Notes: generated by a model from the letters alone, not told the origin. A stretch of 64,000 nt of DNA from DASSQJ01 sp963773655 (GCA_963773655.1 CAVZBX010000001.1:310001-374000); one strand, 5' to 3'. Shown: positions 52,208 through 60,792, counted from the stretch's first letter. Program-made: numbers and translations.

Positions 52208-52561
52208 ATGGAGATCGTCGAGCACCTCCTCGTCGTCGCCCACCTGCTGGGCATGGCCGCGATCATCGGCAGCGCCGTCTTCGTCGCACGCGACCGTGCC
52301 ACGCCGGCACTGGTGTGGGGGGCGAGGGCCCAGCTGGTCACCGGGTTGCTCCTGGTCGGCCTCGCCGAGATGGGCGACGACCCCGTGAACAACGCGAAGG
52401 TGGGCGTCAAGCTCGTCGTCGCGATCGCCGTCGCCGCGTGCGCCGAGATCGCCGCGGCCCGGGCCCGCAAGGGTGGGGGCGAGCGTCCTAGGCTCGTCGC
52501 GGCCGCCGGGTGGCTCGCCGTGCTCAACGTCGCCGTCGCCGTGCTCTGGACCGGCTCCTGA
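52208..52561 (+). CDS. Small integral membrane protein
   Basis: 117 aa with about four hydrophobic helices (LLVVAHLLGMAAIIGSAVFVAR, ALVWGARAQLVTGLLLVGLAE, KLVVAIAVAACAEIAAARA, LVAAAGWLAVLNVAVAVLW). AHLLGMAAIIGSAVF and NNAKVGVKLVVA recur in actinobacterial small membrane proteins of unknown function. The leaderless promoter sets ATG 52208. No functional assignment. Confidence 0.75.
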   Translation: MEIVEHLLVVAHLLGMAAIIGSAVFVARDRATPALVWGARAQLVTGLLLVGLAEMGDDPVNNAKVGVKLVVAIAVAACAEIAAARARKGGGERPRLVAAAGWLAVLNVAVAVLWTGS

Positions 52562-52646
52562 CCGCGGGAGCCCCCGGCGCCGACCGGGTGGCCGGGACCC
52601 CACGGGGACCGCACGGGCTGACGGCGCCCGGTCCCCGCCGGCCCCG

Positions 52647-53633
52647 TCAGAAGACGAGTAGCAGCTTGCCCTGGGTGCGCCGCTCCTCGAGGTCGGCGTA
52701 GGCGCGAGCCGCCTCCGCCAGCGGGTACCGGCCACCCAGCGCCACGTCGAGGGTGCCGTCGGCCACCGCACCGAACACCTCGCCGGCCCGCCACAGCAGC
52801 TCGTCGCGCGTGGCCACGTAGTGGCCGAGCGAGGGCCGGGTCAGGAACAGCGAGCCGCCGGTGTTGAGCCGCTGGACGTCGAACGGCGGCACCTGCCCGC
52901 TCGATGCGCCGAACAGCACCATCGTCCCCCGCGGCCGCAGCGCCCCGAGCGAGGCGTCGAAGGTGTCGCGGCCCACGCCGTCGTAGACGACGTGGGCGCC
53001 CGGCTCTCCCACCGCCTCGCGCAGCGCGGCCGCGAGGTCGTCGGTGGCCCGGTAGTCGACGACCCGGTGGGCGCCGCGCTCGCGGACGGTGGCGCACTTG
53101 GCCGCACCCCCGGCCGTGGCCACCACCGTGGCCCCGCGCGCCCGCAGCAGCTGCACGAGCAGCTGGCCGACGCCGCCAGCCGCCGCGTGCACGACCGCCA
53201 CCGTGCCCTCGCCGACCGGGTAGGTGCTCGTCACGAGGTAGTGGGCGGTCATCCCCTGGAGGGCGACCGCGGCCGCGACGTCGAGGTCCGACGGCCTCCG
53301 GCACCGGCACGAGCCGGTCGGCGGCGAGGACGGCGTACCGCCGCGCCGACCCGGGCACCATCGCCCACGCGACGCGGCCCCCCGGGGCGAGGTCGTCGAC
53401 CCCGTCCCCGGCCGCCACGACCGTCCCCGCCCCCTCGCTCCCCAGCACGAAGGGGGTCTCGCCGGGTAGACGCCCTCGCGCTGGTAGACGTCGATGAAGT
53501 TGACGCCCGCGGCCGCGACCTCGACGAGCACCTCACCGGCTTCCGGGGCGTCCGCGGCACGGTCCTCGACGGCCAGCACCTCACCTCCCCCGTGCCGGGT
53601 GACGACGAGGGCGGGGCCGCGGTGGTCGCTCAT
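52647..53633 (-). pseudogene. NADPH:quinone oxidoreductase (zeta-crystallin type), two compensating frameshifts
   Basis: MDR-superfamily enzyme. The N-terminus (VTRHGGGEVLAVEDRAADAPEAGEVLVEVAAAGVNFIDVYQREGVYP, split across the fold) and the C-terminal part (LDVAAAVALQGMTAHYLV, HAAAGGVGQLLVQLLRARGATVVATA) are in one frame. The segment from about 53464 to 53293 fits only in another frame (LGSEGAGTVVAAGDGVDDLAPGGRVAW, LVPVPEAV). The first shift is explained by one missing G in a CCCGG run; the second restores the frame. Total length is normal at 329 codons, so the uninterrupted ORF hides about 55 scrambled residues. AAGGVGQ is the NADPH site. Confidence 0.85.
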
Positions 53634-53711
53634 CCGCCGAGCCTAAGCCGCGCTGCCGGGTGCTGGCCCTAGAGTGCGCTGCGAGTGAAGAAGCCGCTCG
53701 GAGGTGCTGCC

Positions 53712-54461
53712 GTGTTCCTCGTCGACCGCGACCCCCGGCTCCACGTCGTCGCCGTGGGTGCCGGGCCGCCGGTGCTGCTCCTCGGCGGGTGGAGCGCCTC
53801 GTGGGAGGCGTGGGAACCCACGATCGGCGAGCTGTCGCGGCACGCGCGCTGCATCGCGCCCGACACCCGCGGCACCGGCTGGTCCACCGACGGGGACGGC
53901 CCGGTGACCCTCGGTGACCTCGTCGCCGACGTCTTCCGGGTGCTCGACGCGCTGGAGGTGCAGCGCTGCGTCATCGCCGGCGAGTCGGTGGGCGGCCTCG
54001 TGGCGCTCCACGCCCTGGCCCGGCACCCGTCCCGCTTCACCGGCATCTGCCTGGTCTCCACCCCCCTGCGCCTCGACGCGCGGACGACCAGCGCGGTCAT
54101 CGAGGGGTCCCTGGCCGACTACCCCGCCACGATCCGCACGTTCGTCCACACCTCGCTGCCGGAGCCGGGCACCGAGCACCTCCTCCCGTGGGCCGAGGAG
54201 ATGTTCCTCGCCTCGCGGCCGGTCACCGCCGTCCAGCTGCTCCAGGCCGCCACCGGCACACCGGCGCCCGACGTCTCCGGCCTCGGGGTGCGCGCCTCCG
54301 TCGTCCACGGCACCGCCGACGTCGTCGTGCCGGTCGCCGCGGCCCACGCGCTCGCGGCGTGCCTGCCGGGAGCGCACGTGAGCCTCCTCGAGGGAGTCGG
54401 CCACGCGCCGACGATCACCAGGCCCCGCGAGGTCTCGGACGCGATCCGCCGGCTGCTCTGA
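53712..54461 (+). CDS. Alpha/beta hydrolase
   Basis: 249 aa from GTG 53712, fixed by GGAGGTG at 53700-53706; GTG 53685 lacks this. VVAVGAGPPVLLLGGWSASWEAW holds the oxyanion GGW. Nucleophile elbow is GESVGG, the acid is Asp in VHGTADVVVPV, and base His in EGVGHAP. TAGAGT at 53670-53675 is a possible -10 box. Fold-level similarity is to 3-oxoadipate enol-lactonase-like and general esterases; no substrate is implied. It is one of few uninterrupted genes in this error-dense stretch. Confidence 0.88.
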   Translation: MFLVDRDPRLHVVAVGAGPPVLLLGGWSASWEAWEPTIGELSRHARCIAPDTRGTGWSTDGDGPVTLGDLVADVFRVLDALEVQRCVIAGESVGGLVALHALARHPSRFTGICLVSTPLRLDARTTSAVIEGSLADYPATIRTFVHTSLPEPGTEHLLPWAEEMFLASRPVTAVQLLQAATGTPAPDVSGLGVRASVVHGTADVVVPVAAAHALAACLPGAHVSLLEGVGHAPTITRPREVSDAIRRLL

Positions 54462-54476
54462 CGCGCGAGGCGGCGG

Positions 54477-55051
54477 TCAGGCCGCCGTCGCCACCCAGTA
54501 GCGGCGCTTCCTGCCGCGCACGTCCTCGAGGACACCGCCGTTGGCCTCGATCACCCGCGCCGAGCCCAGGTTGTCGTCGTCGCAGGTGACGAGCACCGGG
54601 TCGATGCCGAGGGCCGACGCCAGCGGCAGCGCCTCGCGGAGCGCCGCGGTGGCGACGCCGCGGCGCCTCGCCGACGGGCGCACCGAGTACCCGATGTGCC
54701 CTGCGACCTCGAGGAGGAACGGCGTCAGCCGGTGCCGGATGCCAGCGAGCCGAGGTAGGTCTGCCCGGGTCACCGTCGTCGACGATCCAGCGGAAGGTGC
54801 ACGGTACGTGGCCGGCCGGTCGCGGCGAGTCCTCGAGGGCCCGGCTCCGCCGGAACTGCGCGAACCGCTCGGCGCCCTCGCGCGGTCTCGAGCTCCGCCC
54901 GGGTGAAGGTGACGCCGTCGTACTGCTCGTCGGCCTGCTCGACCCAGAACCCGTCGCCGTCGCGGTGCCCCTCCCCGATCGCCGCGAACTCCGCGTGCGC
55001 CTCGAGGTAGGACGGCACGAGGCGGGCGTCGGGGACGGCGAGGGTGACCAC
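54477..55051 (-). pseudogene. GNAT acetyltransferase, at least three frameshifts
   Basis: One acetyltransferase spread over several frames. Start GTG 55051: VTLAVPDARLVPSYLEAHAEF to TFTRAELETA; a second frame gives EGAERFAQFRRSRALEDSPRP and CTFRWIVDDGD; a third gives IRHRLTPFLLEVAGHIGYSV, then RPSARRRGVATAALREALP (acetyl-CoA loop) and VIEANGGVLEDVRGRKRRYWV. Breaks are near 54880, 54770 and 54742. The 575-bp span is one base short of a multiple of three. The order matches a GNAT subfamily of about 190 aa with HIGY...RRRG. Substrate unknown. Confidence 0.75.
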
Positions 55052-55097
55052 CGTCGAGCTAGGTGCGAGTGGCCCTGCGCACGTAACGGTTACCGGC

Positions 55098-55943
55098 TCA
55101 GCCCGGGTGGCGCAGGTCGTCGAGGACGGCGTCGAGCATCGCCGGCGTCAGCCGGCCGGTGAAGGTGTTGTGCGGGCTCACGTGGTAGCAGCCGACGAGC
55201 CGGACCACCCGTCCGGTGGGGGTGGCCAGCGGCAGCACGACGCCGTGACCGAACGGGGGCCGGGGCCGGGGTACCTCCCAGCCGAGGGTCCGGCAGGCCG
55301 AGAGGGCCGCGCGCCAGGCGATGCCGCCCAGGCAGAGGACCGCACGCAGGCGAGGCGCGGCGAGCTCGAGGTCGCGCACGAGCCAGGGCGGCGCAGGCGG
55401 CCCGCTCGGACGCGGGTGGGCGCGTTCCCCGGCGGGGCGCACCGCACGGCGGCGACGATCCGCATCCGGTCGAGCTGTGTGGCCGTCGCCCGCGGCGACC
55501 GACGTCGGCAGCGCGGCGTAGCCGGTGCGGTGCAGGGCGGACGTAGAGGAAGTCACCCGAGGAGTCGCCGGTGAACATCCGTCCGGTGCGGTTGGTGCCG
55601 TTGGCGGCGGGGGCGAGCCCGACGAGCAGCACCTCGGCCTCCGGGTCGCCGAACGAGGGTCCGGGGCGCCCCCAGTACGGCTGGCCGGCGAACGCGGCGC
55701 GCCGTCCGTCCCGGGCGACCGACTCGCGCCACCGCACGAGCCGTGGGCACGCGCGGCAGACCGAGATGCGGGCCTGGAGCTCCGCCACGTCCGTCGACGA
55801 GGCGGCGAGCCGACGGACGCCTGCCGCGGTCCGGGCCACCGGGGTCGTCGGGGGTCGCGGGGTCGCCCGGCCAGCCGGCGCCCGGGGTGGCCGGGGACGT
55901 GGACGGGACCCCGGTGAGGGGGTGCGTGCTCGAGCCGGTCCAT
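55098..55943 (-). pseudogene. Uracil-DNA glycosylase, UdgB (family 5), about six frameshifts
   Basis: Pieces in all three frames assemble into one family 5 uracil-DNA glycosylase: MDRLEH start, PLTGVPSTSPATPGAGWPG, VARTAAGVRRLAAS, ISVCRACPRLVRWRE (Cys ligands of the Fe-S cluster), LLVGLAPAANGTNRTGRMF plus TGDSSGDFLYVR (motif 1), MRIVAAVRCAPP (Cys), LCLGGIAWRAAL, and GCYHVSPHNTFTGRLTP (late motif). Clear single-base causes include CCCCC for CCCC near 55920 and CCCGG for CCCG near 55848. It would remove uracil and some damaged bases from DNA. Six indels in 846 bp with all motifs kept points to poor consensus quality. Confidence 0.82.
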
Positions 55944-56059
55944 GGGCCCACCGTAGGTGTCCCGCTGTCCGCGTGGTGGACTCGGCGTGCCCGTCCCCGC
56001 GGGTCGCGTAACGGCGACGGTTCCCCGACCGGTCCACGGGGGAGGATGGGGGTGGCAAC

Positions 56060-56989
56060 GTGGGCGTCGTCGGCGGCGGCGTGGTCGGGCTGACGACCGC
56101 GCTGCGGCTCGCGCAGGCCGGGCACCGGGTCGAGTGCGTCCGCGACGCCCCGGCCTCCGAGACCGTGTCCGCGCTGGCCGGCGGGCTGTGGTTCCCGTAC
56201 CACGTCGAGCCCCGGGACCGGGTGGCCGAGTGGGGCCTGACGACGCTGCGGGTGCTCACCTCCCTCGTCGAGGACCCCGAAGCGGGGGTGCACCTGCGTG
56301 AGGGGTCCTTCGTCGAGCGGGGCCCCGCGGACCGGTGGTGGCTCGAGGGCGTCGGCGGCTGGCGCGACGCGAGCGCGGACGAGCTCCCGGACGGCGCCGC
56401 CGGGGCGGTCGTGGCCCGGCTGCCGGTGGTGACGATGCCCGTGCACCTGCGCTGGTTGGAGGAGCGGTGCCGCTCCGAGGGCGTGGCCCTCGTGGAGGCC
56501 TCGGTGGCCGGGGTCGACAGGCCCCCGGTCGACGTGGTCGTGGTCGCGGCCGGGGCGCGGTCGCCGGCCCTGGTGCCGGACCTGGCCATCACGCCGTCCC
56601 GCGGTCAGGTGGCCCTGCTCGCCAACCCCGGCCTGGAGCGGTGGTACGTCGACGACCACCACCCCTCGGGGCTCACCTACGTCATCCCGCACCCCGGATG
56701 GGTGGTGTGCGGCGGCACCGACGCCCCGGGCGCGTTCGACGACCGGCCCGACCCGGCGGTGCACGACGCGATCGTCGACCGCTGCCGAGAGGCGGTGCCT
56801 GCGCTGCGGGAGGCCGAGGTGCTCGGCTCGCGGGTCGGCTTCCGGCCGGTGGCGACGCAGGTGTCGCTGGAGCGGCGCTCGGTGCACGGGCGGGCGGTCG
56901 TGACGAACGCGGGTCACGGAGGGGCAGGGGTGACGCTGGCGTGGGGGTGCGCCGACGAGGTCGTCGGGCTGGTCGACGGCCTCGGGTGA
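56060..56989 (+). CDS. D-amino-acid oxidase-type FAD-dependent oxidoreductase
   Basis: 309 aa. FAD motif GVVGGGVVGLTTALRLAQAGH at the very start, SALAGGLWFPYHVEPRD (typical of DAO), RGQVALLANPGLERWYVDD, LTYVIPHPGWVVCGGTDAPG and NAGHGGAGVTLAWGCADEV at the end. The enzyme deaminates D-amino acids to keto acids with H2O2. The GTG start leaves a short first strand; ATG 56046 in another frame (MGVATW) would give a better N-terminus if one G were missing near 56060, so a frameshift is possible. The converging neighbour is far (57071). Confidence 0.85.
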   Translation: MGVVGGGVVGLTTALRLAQAGHRVECVRDAPASETVSALAGGLWFPYHVEPRDRVAEWGLTTLRVLTSLVEDPEAGVHLREGSFVERGPADRWWLEGVGGWRDASADELPDGAAGAVVARLPVVTMPVHLRWLEERCRSEGVALVEASVAGVDRPPVDVVVVAAGARSPALVPDLAITPSRGQVALLANPGLERWYVDDHHPSGLTYVIPHPGWVVCGGTDAPGAFDDRPDPAVHDAIVDRCREAVPALREAEVLGSRVGFRPVATQVSLERRSVHGRAVVTNAGHGGAGVTLAWGCADEVVGLVDGLG

Positions 56990-57070
56990 CCCGGCGGCGC
57001 GGGACGGTCCGCGCGACGGTCCGCGCGGCGGACCACCGCGCGGACCGTCACGGGTCCGTCCTGTGACGAG

Positions 57071-58031
57071 CTAGCCGAGGTCGACCGAGACGACGCCTCC
57101 TGCGAGACCCGACGACGTACGCCGTGTCGCCGACGACCTCGAACGAGGTCGGCCGGTCGAGACCGGTGGTGACCGGTGCGACCCCACCGTGGTCCAGGAC
57201 GCGCATGAGGACGCCGGTGTCCGGCTCCGCCGGCGAGCCGTCCTCGTGGCCGGGCACGAAGTAGCCCTGGCCGAGCGTGTAGAGGCTGCTGCCGCGACCG
57301 CGCTTCACGTCGACGAGCAGCGGCGTGCCGGCCGAGACCACCCCCTCCTCGGCGCCGGTCCGGGCGTCGACCGCCACGACACGTCCCGTGCCCGGGAGGT
57401 GGGGCGTGGGGCCGGCCTCGCCGACGAGGACGGTCTCGCCGCGCGTCTCCAGCCCGGTCGGGACGATGTCGTCGAAGGTCGACAGCTCCGAGATCGAGCC
57501 TGCGGGGTCCACCCACAGGATGCGGTTGTGGTGTCCGTCGGTCACGAGGAAGCCGCCGCGGTAGGCGGCGAACGCGTACTGCACGCCGCTCGGGATGAAG
57601 AACTCCGGGACGGGCGGATGGGCGATCGACCAGGAGCCGATGTCGACCACGGGGGTGGCGGACGTCGCGTCGTCGAGCCGGTAGATGCCCACGGTGTCGC
57701 CACCACCCACGTCGGGTCCGACGATGGTGACGAGCGCGTAGGCGGTGGAGCCCTGGAACGCCACGTCCATGACCCCGCCGACCGGGAAGATGGGCAGCGG
57801 GAGTCCGGTGTGGAACGGACTCACCACGTGCGTCTGCCGGTCGATGCGGTAGATCGTGCCGTCGACCGGGGACGCCACGTAGAGGGCTCCTCCGGGGCCG
57901 ATCGCGCTGCCGGATCCGCTGGGGAGGGAGGCCACGGGTGTGGCCGTCCCCACGGCGGATGCCGTGGTCGCCGGCACGACGAGTGCAGTGGTCAGCGCCG
58001 CTGCGACGAGCAGCGCACGGGTGCGGAACAT
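57071..58031 (-). CDS. ScyD/ScyE-like secreted beta-propeller protein, frameshift near its end
   Basis: Signal peptide (RALLVAAALTTALVVPATTASA) followed by repeated blades: AIGPGGALYVASPVDGTIYRIDR, GVQYAFAAYRGGFLVTDGHHNRILWVDPAG, LYTLGQGYFVPGHEDG. This matches ScyD/ScyE family proteins, extracellular propellers of unknown role in actinobacteria. The literal frame runs to 57048 with an Arg-rich tail. Deleting one G in GGG near 57108 gives YVVGLAGGVVSVDLG and a TAG at 57071-57073; 960 bp, 319 aa. GGAGGGGAG precedes ATG 58031. It is divergent from a LuxR regulator. Confidence 0.78.
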
Positions 58032-58102
58032 GTGGACTCCCCTCCGGCGGGCCCTGCGCCCGCTCGTCCTGCCACCGTCCCGCCGGCCCGATCCGGGGGT
58101 CC

Positions 58103-58120
58103 ATACGGACTAGTGCGTAT
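58103..58120. promoter_or_regulatory. 18-bp palindromic operator candidate between ScyD/E-like and LuxR genes
   Basis: ATACGGACTAGTGCGTAT is symmetric at 16 of 18 positions: ATACG and CGTAT arms around a perfect ACTAGT centre. It is the only AT-rich patch in the 132-bp intergenic region. Its place between a regulator gene and its divergent neighbour suggests a binding site for the LuxR protein. Confidence 0.55.
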
Positions 58121-58163
58121 TGCCCGCGGTGTTGGGAGACTGGCGAGAGCCATCCGAGGACCC

Positions 58164-58898
58164 ATGGACGCCATCCGACTGTCCGACCGGAACCTCGCCG
58201 ATCTCCTCGACGCGGCGGCGAGGTGTGGTGGCGGGCGCCCGGCGGGGCGCCGCGACGTCGAGCGGGTCCTCGGTGCGGTCGCCGCCCTCGTGACGTGCGA
58301 CGTCGCGTTCTGGACCTGGTACCGCCTCCCGCCACAGCCGGTCGACCAGGTCCTCGTGACCGTCCCCCGCATGCCCGAGCCCGAGCCCGAACCCGCGTCA
58401 CCCGGCCCGGGGGTGGAGCGCCCGAACGGGCCTCCCGCCGGTGCGGGCCGTCGCGGGCCGCCGATGATCGACGACGTCCTCGGCGGACGGGTGCCGCGTC
58501 GGAGCTGGCTCCAGCACGAGGCGCTCGTGCCCGCCGGGGAGGTCAGCGAGATGGGCATGGAGCTCAGCCACGATGCGGACGAGATGAGCGTCGTCGTGCT
58601 CGCGCGGGAGCGGGGCCGGCCGTTCGACTCCCGAGACCGGCTGGTGCTCCGGCTCCTGCGGCCCCACGTGGACGCGGCCCTCCGCCGGCTCACGCACCGC
58701 CGGCCCGCGGTGACCCCCCGCGAGCTCGAGGTACTCGGCCTCGTCCGGGACGGCCTGACGAACGCCCAGGTGGCCCGCCGCCTCGGCATCGCGGAGGCCA
58801 CCGTGGCCAAACACCTCGAGCACGTCTTCGCACACACCGGCGCACGCAGCAGGACCCAGGCGGTGGCGCTGTGCGTCGACCTCATCGACGCCGGGTGA
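58164..58898 (+). CDS. LuxR-family transcriptional regulator
   Basis: 244 aa. The N-terminal 175 residues are a divergent sensor-like region with a Pro/Glu-rich insertion (MPEPEPEPASPGPG) and no receiver phosphorylation site. C-terminal HTH: VTPRELEVLGLVRDGLTNAQVARRLGIAEATVAKHLEHVF. GAGGA ahead of ATG 58164 supports the start. Divergent from the ScyD/E-like gene, with a palindrome between them; mutual control is an inference. Confidence 0.85.
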   Translation: MDAIRLSDRNLADLLDAAARCGGGRPAGRRDVERVLGAVAALVTCDVAFWTWYRLPPQPVDQVLVTVPRMPEPEPEPASPGPGVERPNGPPAGAGRRGPPMIDDVLGGRVPRRSWLQHEALVPAGEVSEMGMELSHDADEMSVVVLARERGRPFDSRDRLVLRLLRPHVDAALRRLTHRRPAVTPRELEVLGLVRDGLTNAQVARRLGIAEATVAKHLEHVFAHTGARSRTQAVALCVDLIDAG

Positions 58899-58904
58899 GT
58901 GCTC

Positions 58905-59351
58905 TCAGGCCTCGGCAGGAGGGAGCGTGCGAGCCGCCTTGATGTCGGATCGGCGCCGCTTGTCGGCCAGTCGGCGCTCCTGCGAGCCCCGGGTGGGCCG
59001 GGTGCGGCGACGCGCCGGAGGAGGGGGCGCGAGCGCCTGCCGGAGCAGCGCCGCCATCCGCTCGCGGGCCGCCGTGCGGTTGCGCCGCTGCTGCCGGTGC
59101 TCCGAGGCCGTGACGACGAGCAGGCGCCCGTCGACCAGGCGCGCCCCGAGGGCGCCGAGGAGCCGCGCCCGCTGGGCGTCGGTGAGACCCGCCACCGCGC
59201 GGACGTCGAGCTCGAGCTCGACCCGGCTGTCGGCCGTGTTGACGCCCTGGCCGCCCGGCCCGGACGAGCGGGAGAAGCGTTCGACGAGGTCGGCGCCCGG
59301 CACGACCAGGCCACCCGGCAGGCCGGGGCCGGGCGCCACGACGAGGTCCAT
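58905..59351 (-). CDS. arfB: Alternative ribosome-rescue factor ArfB (peptidyl-tRNA hydrolase)
   Basis: 148 aa. The GGQ loop SRSSGPGGQGVNTADSRVELE is shared with class I release factors; the C-terminal tail is rich in Arg and Lys (RRRTRPTRGSQERRLADKRRRSD) and enters the mRNA channel of stalled ribosomes. It hydrolyses peptidyl-tRNA on non-stop complexes. ATG 59351, or GTG 59354 one codon earlier, overlaps the stop of the LigD-like gene, so the two are co-transcribed. It converges with the LuxR gene. Confidence 0.93.
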   Translation of the reverse strand: MDLVVAPGPGLPGGLVVPGADLVERFSRSSGPGGQGVNTADSRVELELDVRAVAGLTDAQRARLLGALGARLVDGRLLVVTASEHRQQRRNRTAARERMAALLRQALAPPPPARRRTRPTRGSQERRLADKRRRSDIKAARTLPPAEA

Positions 59352-60340
59352 CACGAGCCGCCGGGATCGTCGTCCGGGTCGGTCGGGCCCTCAGCGCCCT
59401 GCGCCTCGTCCCGGTCGGCCCACTCGAGCAGAGGCGTGAGGTCGAAGACCGCGTCGTCGATGCCGGCGTGCAGGTCGCCCAGCCGCGCGAACCGCTCCGG
59501 CACGGTGGCGATGGTGAGGTCGTCGGGCTCGACGTCGTCGACCTCGTCCCAGGAGATCGGGGCGGACACCGTGCCGATGTCGTTCCCGCGTACCGAGTAC
59601 GCGGCCGCGATGGTGTGGTCGCGGGCGTTCTGGTTGTAGTCGACGAACACCGCCTCGGGGTCGCGGTCCCTGCGCCACCACGTCGTCGTCACGTCGTCGG
59701 GCAGGCGCCGCTCGACCTCCCGGGCGAAGGCGAGCGCGGCCCGGCGGACGTCGGTGAAGCCGTGCTCGGGCCGGATGCGCACGTACACGTGCATGCCGTG
59801 GCCGCCGCTGGTCTTCGGCCAGCCCGTGGCGCCGAGCTCGTCGAGGACCTCGTGGACGACGTGGGCCGTGCGCCGCACCCGTGAGAACGGTGCCTCGGGC
59901 ATCGGGTCGAGGTCGATGCGCCACTCGTCCGGCGTCTCGGTGTCGGCGCGCCTGCTGTTCCAGGGGTGGAACTCGACGGTGCTCATCTGCACCGCCCAGA
60001 CCACGTCGGCGAGGCGGGTGACGCAGAGCTCGTCGGCGTGCAGCCCGTAGCGCGGGAAGTGCAGGCGCACCGTCTCGACCCACGGTGGCGCACCGCGGGG
60101 GAGCCGCTTCTGGTGCACCTTGTCGCCGGCGACGCCGTCGGGGAATCGGTGCAGCATGCACGGCCGCTCGCGCAGCGCCCGGACGATGCCGTCGCCGACG
60201 GAGAGGTAGTACCGGGCGAGGTCGAGCTTGGTCTCGCCGCGGGCCGGGAAGTAGACCCGCTCCGGGCTCGAGAGCCGCACGTCGTAGCCGTCGACGTCGA
60301 GGACGACCGGCTCCCCGAACTCACCCTTGCGCGAGGCCAT
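59351..60340 (-). CDS. ligD: LigD-type NHEJ polymerase/primase domain protein (stand-alone)
   Basis: 329 aa. Stand-alone polymerase domain of the LigD/PolDom family (archaeo-eukaryotic primase fold): LSSPERVYFPARGETKLDLARYY, CMLHRFPDG, VHQKRLP, WNSRRADTETPDEWRIDLDPMP with metal-binding DxD (IDLD), and KTSGGHGMHVYVR with the active His. It adds nucleotides, often ribonucleotides, at broken DNA ends together with Ku and a ligase; neither is in the window. ATG 60340 follows TACCGT by seven bases on the minus strand, so it may be leaderless. Ligase and nuclease domains are absent. Confidence 0.9.
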   Translation of the reverse strand: MASRKGEFGEPVVLDVDGYDVRLSSPERVYFPARGETKLDLARYYLSVGDGIVRALRERPCMLHRFPDGVAGDKVHQKRLPRGAPPWVETVRLHFPRYGLHADELCVTRLADVVWAVQMSTVEFHPWNSRRADTETPDEWRIDLDPMPEAPFSRVRRTAHVVHEVLDELGATGWPKTSGGHGMHVYVRIRPEHGFTDVRRAALAFAREVERRLPDDVTTTWWRRDRDPEAVFVDYNQNARDHTIAAAYSVRGNDIGTVSAPISWDEVDDVEPDDLTIATVPERFARLGDLHAGIDDAVFDLTPLLEWADRDEAQGAEGPTDPDDDPGGS

Positions 60341-60476
60341 GCCGACCACGGTAGGGGCTCCTCGGCCCACCTGCGTCGTCAGCGGCCGGCCGGACGCCGT
60401 CGGGGCGCCACCCGGTGGCGGTGCGCCCCACGTCGGGTGGCCGCGCCGACCCTCGCCCCCCGGGCCGGCAGCGTCC

Positions 60477-60533
60477 GTCAAACCTTTGACAAAGTCTCGA
60501 CGTCAGACATTCCTTCGACGTAGAGTGGATACA
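60477..60533 (+). promoter_or_regulatory. AT-rich promoter region of the 55-aa gene
   Basis: An AT-rich patch unlike its surroundings. It holds a perfect inverted repeat GTCAAACCTTTGAC (60477-60490), TTGACA (60486-60491), TCGACGT twice (60497-60503 and 60515-60521), TAGAGT (60521-60526) and GATACA (60528-60533). TCGACG with TAGAGT at 18-base spacing is one possible promoter. The overlapping inverted repeat could be an operator. The exact start is not decided. Confidence 0.45.
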
Positions 60534-60571
60534 CCACAGGGACACCCGCCCACCGACCCGAGGAGACCACG

Positions 60572-60739
60572 ATGCGCCACCGCCGCCGCTCGGTCCCCTA
60601 CGCCGTCACCGAGCTCGGGGGGACGGTGCGTCAGGGCGCCGACATCTCCGGTGTCGCGGGCCCCGTCCCCTTCTCGCTGCTGCTCGCCGACCACCGCGCC
60701 GGCGACGACAGCCTCTTCGTCCACCCCCGGTGCGAGTAG
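60572..60739 (+). CDS. Uncharacterised 55-aa protein with its own promoter and terminator
   Basis: ATG 60572 to TAG 60737-60739, with GAGGAG (60560-60565) at ideal spacing. The protein begins MRHRRRSVPYAVTELGG, has a Gly/Val middle and ends DDSLFVHPRCE: basic start, acidic Asp-Asp pair, single Cys two residues from the end. No signal peptide or membrane helix. It is flanked by an AT-rich promoter patch and a tandem-hairpin terminator, so it is an independent transcription unit between the LigD-like gene and pcrA. I do not recognise the family. Confidence 0.7.
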   Translation: MRHRRRSVPYAVTELGGTVRQGADISGVAGPVPFSLLLADHRAGDDSLFVHPRCE

Positions 60740-60792
60740 CTCCCTCCTCTGCTCGCACGGCGGCCGGGACCTTGGTGGTGGTCCCGGCCGCC
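60730..60792 (+). terminator. Two back-to-back hairpins ending the 55-aa gene
   Basis: Hairpin 1: GTGCGAG (60730-60736) with CTCGCAC (60752-60758), with the TAG stop in its loop. Hairpin 2: GGCGGCCGGGACC (60759-60771), eight-base loop, GGTCCCGGCCGCC (60780-60792), 13 perfect pairs followed by TCCTTGTGT. Hairpin 2 is among the best intrinsic terminators in the window. Confidence 0.85.
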
